Source: Deinococcus rhizophilus
GTDB taxonomy: Bacteria > Deinococcota > Deinococci > Deinococcales > Deinococcaceae
NCBI RefSeq assembly: GCF_030271215.1
Contig: NZ_JASNGB010000196.1
Span: 1 to 5,295 of the forward strand
Direction of reading: 5' to 3'
DNA length: 5,295 bases
This document shows positions 1 through 5,295 of the stretch, piece after piece (the stretch's first letter is position 1; each line of letters begins with the position of its first letter). Both the position numbers and the translations under genes were made by a program. Below the pieces are notes generated by a model, which worked only from the letters and a program-made list of their open reading frames with translations, ran no database searches and was not told the DNA's origin.

Positions 1-1333
<1,333 letters not shown>

Positions 1334-1376
1334 GGCGGTTGGCGGCAAAGACCCCTCACCCCTCGGCTGCGCAGGG

Positions 1377-1436
1377 CCCTCTCTGCCAGCAGCTCTACGC
1401 GTCACCCACGAGGGCAGAGGGTCAGAACAGCCCTCT
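1377..1436 (+). terminator. Hairpin cluster after pilT, possible terminator or repeat element
   Basis: The arm CCCTCTCTGCC (1377-1387) can pair with GGCAGAGGG (1413-1421), and part of that second arm (AGAGGG, 1416-1421) can instead pair with CCCTCT (1431-1436) across a 9-nt loop. The second hairpin is followed by a T/C-rich tract (1437-1467), giving it a weak terminator look. The cluster begins about 44 nt after the pilT stop. It could equally be a dispersed intergenic repeat; no run of pure T follows. Confidence 0.35.
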
Positions 1437-1466
1437 CTCTTCTGTTCTCTTCTGTCGCTCTTCTGT
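1436..1466 (+). repeat. Three tandem copies of a 10-bp pyrimidine unit
   Basis: TCTCTTCTGT occurs at 1436-1445 and 1446-1455, with a 9/10 copy (GCTCTTCTGT) at 1457-1466 after one inserted C. The unit is not a multiple of three and lies in the pilT-greA gap, about 100 nt before the greA promoter. Its function is unknown. Confidence 0.75.
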
Positions 1467-1564
1467 CAAACGCTCCAGAGTCCGTGCCAGGGGGCAGTCC
1501 AGCCGCACAAAGGGCTTCGACCCGGCGTCCGGGAACCCGTACCCCACACCCCCGCCGCTTTTCC

Positions 1565-1570
1565 TATACT
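1565..1570 (+). promoter_or_regulatory. -10 box of greA, placed for a leaderless transcript
   Basis: TATACT lies 8 nt before the ATG at 1579, so transcription would begin at or next to the start codon. There is no Shine-Dalgarno sequence in between, and the expected -35 position (about 1542-1547) is C-rich without a consensus box. This is the arrangement known for leaderless Deinococcus genes. Confidence 0.65.
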
Positions 1571-1578
1571 GGACCGCT

Positions 1579-2049
<471 letters not shown>

Positions 2050-2054
2050 AACGG

Positions 2055-2084
2055 CTTCCGTCTGTTCCGCGAACAAACCGGAAG
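2055..2084 (+). terminator. Hairpin after greA, probable terminator without a U-run
   Basis: The stem CTTCCGT-x-TGTTC pairs with GAACA-x-AC-(C)-GGAAG around a CGC loop: 12 base pairs with one mismatch (2062/2076) and one bulged C (2079). It starts 5 nt after the greA stop. Only a short TTT (2093-2095) follows, so it is not a canonical intrinsic terminator. Confidence 0.5.
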
Positions 2085-2180
2085 AACGCCAGTTTGCTCA
2101 CTCCAGGCCCGGCACCCGTTTCTCTCCTTCTCACTCTGCTCCGCACTCCTTCGCAGCTTTTCAAGTCCGCTTGGAGTTCC

Positions 2181-2196
2181 GGTTGACGCGTCAACC
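2181..2196. repeat. Perfect 16-bp palindrome, possible operator
   Basis: GGTTGACGCGTCAACC is an exact palindrome centred at 2188/2189. It lies about 95 bp upstream of the malQ -10 box. Each strand contains TTGACG, which resembles a -35 box, but no -10 box stands at the right distance on either strand. It could bind a dimeric regulator or be the core of a repeat element. Confidence 0.5.
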
Positions 2197-2265
2197 TCTC
2201 CACCGGAGTCCATCTCAGCGGTCGAACGTCGGAGCGGGGGCTGCACATCGGCTCCCGCCCCCTGC

Positions 2266-2309
2266 TGCCGCCCGCACCGGTACGACTGGGTACAATGCGG
2301 CCCGCACCG
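2266..2309. repeat. 14-bp direct repeat flanking the malQ -10 box
   Basis: TGCCGCCCGCACCG (2266-2279) recurs as TGCGGCCCGCACCG (2296-2309), 13 of 14 identical, exactly 30 bp apart. The copies sit on either side of TACAAT (2291-2296), the second overlapping its last base. They are candidate regulator sites, although GC-rich DNA makes such matches less surprising. Confidence 0.5.
2291..2296 (+). promoter_or_regulatory. Probable -10 box of malQ
   Basis: TACAAT matches the sigma-70 -10 consensus in five of six bases and is among the few AT-containing hexamers in this gap. No convincing -35 box lies 16-18 bp upstream. A start near 2303 would give a leader of roughly 57 nt that includes a dyad and the ribosome binding site. 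Confidence 0.5.
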
Positions 2310-2326
2310 CTGGAACCACTTCCAGC
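2309..2326. promoter_or_regulatory. 18-bp dyad in the malQ leader (operator or hairpin)
   Basis: GCTGGAAccacTTCCAGC is a perfect 7-bp inverted repeat with a 4-nt centre. It lies about 6-24 nt after the predicted transcription start, a position where a repressor would block RNA polymerase. In RNA it forms a 7-bp stem with a 4-nt loop and leaves the Shine-Dalgarno sequence at 2347-2351 free. Confidence 0.5.
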
Positions 2327-2346
2327 CCATGCCCACCCTGATTTCC

Positions 2347-2351
2347 GGAGG
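2347..2351 (+). promoter_or_regulatory. Ribosome binding site of malQ
   Basis: GGAGG lies 8 nt before ATG 2360, fixing the malQ start. It contrasts with the two genes in this window that lack any such site. Confidence 0.8.
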
Positions 2352-2359
2352 CCTGATTC

Positions 2360-3868
<1,509 letters not shown>

Positions 3869-3875
3869 ACCGAAC

Positions 3876-3920
3876 GGCGCGGGCGGGGCGCGGGACCGGA
3901 GACTCCCTGTGCCCGCGCCC
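3876..3920 (+). terminator. GC-rich hairpin between malQ and the adenosyltransferase gene
   Basis: GGCGCGGGC (3876-3884) pairs perfectly with GCCCGCGCC (3911-3919), and GGGCGCGGG (3886-3894) pairs equally well with CCCGCGCCC (3912-3920). Two alternative 9-bp stems therefore share one 3' arm. The structure begins 8 nt after the malQ stop and probably ends its transcript, but no U-run follows. Its 3' arm abuts the next gene's -10 box at 3921. Confidence 0.45.
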
Positions 3921-3926
3921 TATCCT
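3921..3926 (+). promoter_or_regulatory. -10 box of the adenosyltransferase gene, placed for a leaderless transcript
   Basis: TATCCT fits the TANNNT pattern and lies 7 nt before ATG 3934, with only TC-rich sequence (GTCTCCC) between and no Shine-Dalgarno sequence. The spacing nearly equals that at greA. Confidence 0.6.
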
Positions 3927-3933
3927 GTCTCCC

Positions 3934-4488
3934 ATGAAGCTCTACACCAAGACGGGCGACGGCGGTTCCACCGGGCTGTACGGCGCCGACCGGGTCAGCA
4001 AGGCGCACGTGCGGGTCGAGGCTTACGGCACCGTGGACGAACTCAACTCGGCGGTGGGGCTGGCGCGGGCGCTGGGCGCTGGACCGCTCGACCCCGACCT
4101 GGACTACCTGCAGAACGCGCTGTTCGACCTCGGGGCCGACCTCGCCACCCGGCAGGAGAGTCCCTACGGCCAGAAGCTCAGCCGCATCGACGCGCAGGAC
4201 GTGGCCCATCTGGAGGCGCTGATCGACCGCTACCAGGAGGAGGCGCCGCCCTTCACCGGCTTCGTGCATCCGGGGGGCACGCCCGCCGCCGCTGCCCTGC
4301 ACGTGGCCCGCACGGTCGCCCGCCGCGCCGAGCGCGAGGTGATCCGGCTGGCGCACGAGGAGGACATCAACGAGCACGTGCAGGTGTATCTCAACCGCCT
4401 CTCCGACCTGCTGTTCGTGATGGCCCGCGCCGCGAACCAGGCGGCGGGGCTGGGCGAACAGGCGTGGATGGTGAAAGGCCGCAGGTAG
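3934..4488 (+). CDS. pduO: Cob(I)alamin adenosyltransferase, PduO/MMAB type
   Basis: This 184-residue protein matches the usual length of PduO-type corrinoid adenosyltransferases. These transfer the adenosyl group of ATP to cob(I)alamin, making coenzyme B12 for mutases and B12-dependent ribonucleotide reductase; they act as cytoplasmic trimers. The ATP-binding N-terminus YTKTGDGGSTGLYG (4-17) is intact, followed by EAYGTVDELNS (29-39). Asp35 there corresponds to the Asp that salt-bridges an Arg in the Lactobacillus reuteri enzyme. The second signature RRAEREVIRL (130-139) supplies the conserved Arg/Glu residues, and YLNRLSDLLFVMAR (152-165) is the typical C-terminal helix. Phe110 in TGFVHPGG may be the Phe that displaces the lower axial ligand, by position only. 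The start is ATG 3934, immediately before the conserved N-terminus and 7 nt after a -10 box. No B12 riboswitch or other cobalamin gene is in the window. It is unrelated to the CobA/BtuR type. Confidence 0.93.
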   Translation: MKLYTKTGDGGSTGLYGADRVSKAHVRVEAYGTVDELNSAVGLARALGAGPLDPDLDYLQNALFDLGADLATRQESPYGQKLSRIDAQDVAHLEALIDRYQEEAPPFTGFVHPGGTPAAAALHVARTVARRAEREVIRLAHEEDINEHVQVYLNRLSDLLFVMARAANQAAGLGEQAWMVKGRR

Positions 4489-4491
4489 CGC

Positions 4492-4573
4492 GTGGCGTGT
4501 GGCCTGTCGGGGACCGAAGCGGATGCCGGGGCCCTCCACCAGCCGCGCGGGTCCTCCACCGGCCACACGCTAC
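4492..4573. terminator. Long imperfect inverted repeat between convergent genes, probable two-way terminator
   Basis: Positions 4492-4522 pair in strict register with 4573-4543. The core GCGTGTGGCC (4495-4504) matches GGCCACACGC (4561-4570) perfectly, then come GGGGACC/GGTCCTC (4509-4515/4550-4556) and GCGG/CCGC (4519-4522/4543-4546). As plus-strand RNA, 26 of 31 positions pair, two of them as G-U. It fills the gap and includes the amidase stop codon. No U-run flanks it on either side. CCTCCACC also repeats directly at 4533-4540 and 4553-4560. Confidence 0.6.
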
Positions 4574-5295
4574 TTCGTGTTCAGGAAGTCCAGAATCGCC
4601 CGCGCGATGGCGACCGCGATGCGCTCGCGGTAGGCCTCCTGCGAGAGCTTGGCTCCCTCGACCGGGTTGGAGCCGAAGCCGATCTCGATCAGGATGGCGG
4701 GGGTGGTGGGATTGCGAATCACGTAAAAGGCGTCGGTGAGCACGCCCCGGTTCAGGGCACCCGTCGCCTTCACGAGGTTGGCCTGCACCTTCTGCGCGAG
4801 CTGGCGCGAGAAGGCGAGCTTGGCCTGCACCAGCAGGTCGCCCAGCAGGCTCTGGGCGCTGTTGGTCGCCTGCCGGGTGAGCTGCTGCCCGACCGCGCCG
4901 CCGCCGTTTTCCTGAATGGCGAGGCTGCGGCTGCGCCCCGGCATAGGCTGACCGAAGTAGTAGGTCTCCACGCCATGCGCCGCCGGGTTGGTGGAGGCGT
5001 TGACGTGGATACTGACGAAGGCGGCCGTGTCGTCGTTTTTTGCCAGCCTGGAACGCAGGTCGAGGTCCGGGCCCTTGCTGGCGTGGAGGTGGCGGTCGGT
5101 CTCACGGGTCATCACCACGTCCACCCCGTGTTCCTGCAGCTCGCGGCGCACCCGCAGGGCCACGTCCAGATTGACCGCCGACTCCTTGACCCAGCGGCTC
5201 TGCATGCCGGGGTCGTTGCCGCCGTGCCCGGCGTCCAGCACCACCCGGGGGCGCGTGACCTTTGCCGCGCTGGCCGGGCGGGCGACGGCGGCGGC
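4570..5295 (-). CDS. N-acetylmuramoyl-L-alanine amidase (Amidase_3 / AmiC type), 5' truncated by window
   Basis: The frame is open to the right edge, giving 241 C-terminal residues before the TAG (complement of 4570-4572). The enzyme cleaves the bond between N-acetylmuramic acid and the first L-alanine of peptidoglycan stem peptides, using zinc, outside the cytoplasmic membrane; roles include cell separation and wall turnover. Numbering from the window edge, the zinc ligands are His24 in LDAGHGGNDPG, Glu38 in KESAVNL and His97 in SIHVNA. The catalytic Glu204 lies in LIEIGFGSN, so the active site is complete. The domain covers about 18-241 and ends the protein, with no C-terminal wall-binding repeat. 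The visible N-terminal part AAAVARPASAAKVTRPR is an Ala/Pro-rich linker, implying a signal peptide or another domain beyond the window. The in-frame GTG at 5244 is internal, as it would begin inside the first core strand. It converges on the adenosyltransferase gene, 81 bp apart. Confidence 0.94.
   Translation of the reverse strand, partial: AAAVARPASAAKVTRPRVVLDAGHGGNDPGMQSRWVKESAVNLDVALRVRRELQEHGVDVVMTRETDRHLHASKGPDLDLRSRLAKNDDTAAFVSIHVNASTNPAAHGVETYYFGQPMPGRSRSLAIQENGGGAVGQQLTRQATNSAQSLLGDLLVQAKLAFSRQLAQKVQANLVKATGALNRGVLTDAFYVIRNPTTPAILIEIGFGSNPVEGAKLSQEAYRERIAVAIARAILDFLNTK

Larger units (their letters stand above)
2050..2359. other. greA-malQ intergenic region, 310 bp, no gene seen
   Basis: I find no credible coding sequence here. 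In order it holds a hairpin after greA (2055-2084), a pyrimidine-rich stretch (about 2097-2163), a perfect 16-bp palindrome (2181-2196), a 14-bp direct repeat around the malQ -10 box (2266-2309), a dyad in the malQ leader (2309-2326) and the malQ ribosome binding site. AACCGGAA (2076-2083) and its inverted copy TTCCGGTT (2177-2184) bracket the pyrimidine-rich part. This hints that 2055-2196 may be one compact element such as a dispersed repeat; that is inference. Confidence 0.5.

Noticed and set aside
1521..1533. CCCGG-cgt-CCGGG hairpin upstream of greA
   Set aside because: A 5-bp GC stem is common by chance at this base composition, and there is no supporting context.
2183..2188. TTGACG as a -35 box
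   Set aside because: No TANNNT-like -10 box occurs 16-18 bp downstream on the plus strand, nor for the mirrored copy on the minus strand. The match is explained by the palindrome.
3869..3933. Possible cobalamin riboswitch before the adenosyltransferase gene
   Set aside because: The gap is only 65 bp and lacks a B12-box-like sequence; the predicted transcript has no leader at all.

Overview
The window is a GC-rich, densely coding chromosomal segment that looks like Deinococcus or a close relative (inference). The supporting signs are the strongly G/C-ending codons, the make-up of the housekeeping proteins, and two genes whose -10 box (TANNNT) sits only 7-8 nt before the start codon with no Shine-Dalgarno sequence. 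That last arrangement is typical of the leaderless transcripts common in Deinococcus. No phage, insertion sequence, CRISPR array, tRNA or rRNA is visible.

Layout from left to right. Positions 1-260 hold the 3' end of panC (pantothenate synthesis). It overlaps by 7 nt a complete pilT-type type IV pilus retraction ATPase (254-1333). A 245-bp gap follows, with a hairpin cluster and a threefold TCTCTTCTGT tandem repeat. greA (1579-2049) then starts, apparently leaderless. A 310-bp gap follows (2050-2359) with a hairpin just after greA, a pyrimidine-rich stretch, a perfect 16-bp palindrome, and the malQ promoter and leader, which carry a 14-bp direct repeat and an 18-bp dyad. malQ (2360-3868) encodes a complete GH77 4-alpha-glucanotransferase with a good Shine-Dalgarno sequence. 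A 65-bp gap dominated by a GC-rich hairpin leads to a second apparently leaderless gene (3934-4488), a PduO-type cob(I)alamin adenosyltransferase. It converges on an N-acetylmuramoyl-L-alanine amidase on the minus strand (4570 to the right edge, 5' end missing). The 81-bp convergent gap is almost entirely one long imperfect inverted repeat.

The genes do not form one pathway. They serve coenzyme A precursor synthesis, pilus retraction, transcript cleavage, maltodextrin/glycogen metabolism, vitamin B12 activation and cell-wall hydrolysis. Only panC-pilT looks translationally coupled; the other genes appear to be separately promoted units. I see no new multigene system. What merits a second look is in the non-coding DNA: the leaderless starts, the possible malQ control region, the convergent inverted repeat and possible dispersed repeats in the gaps.
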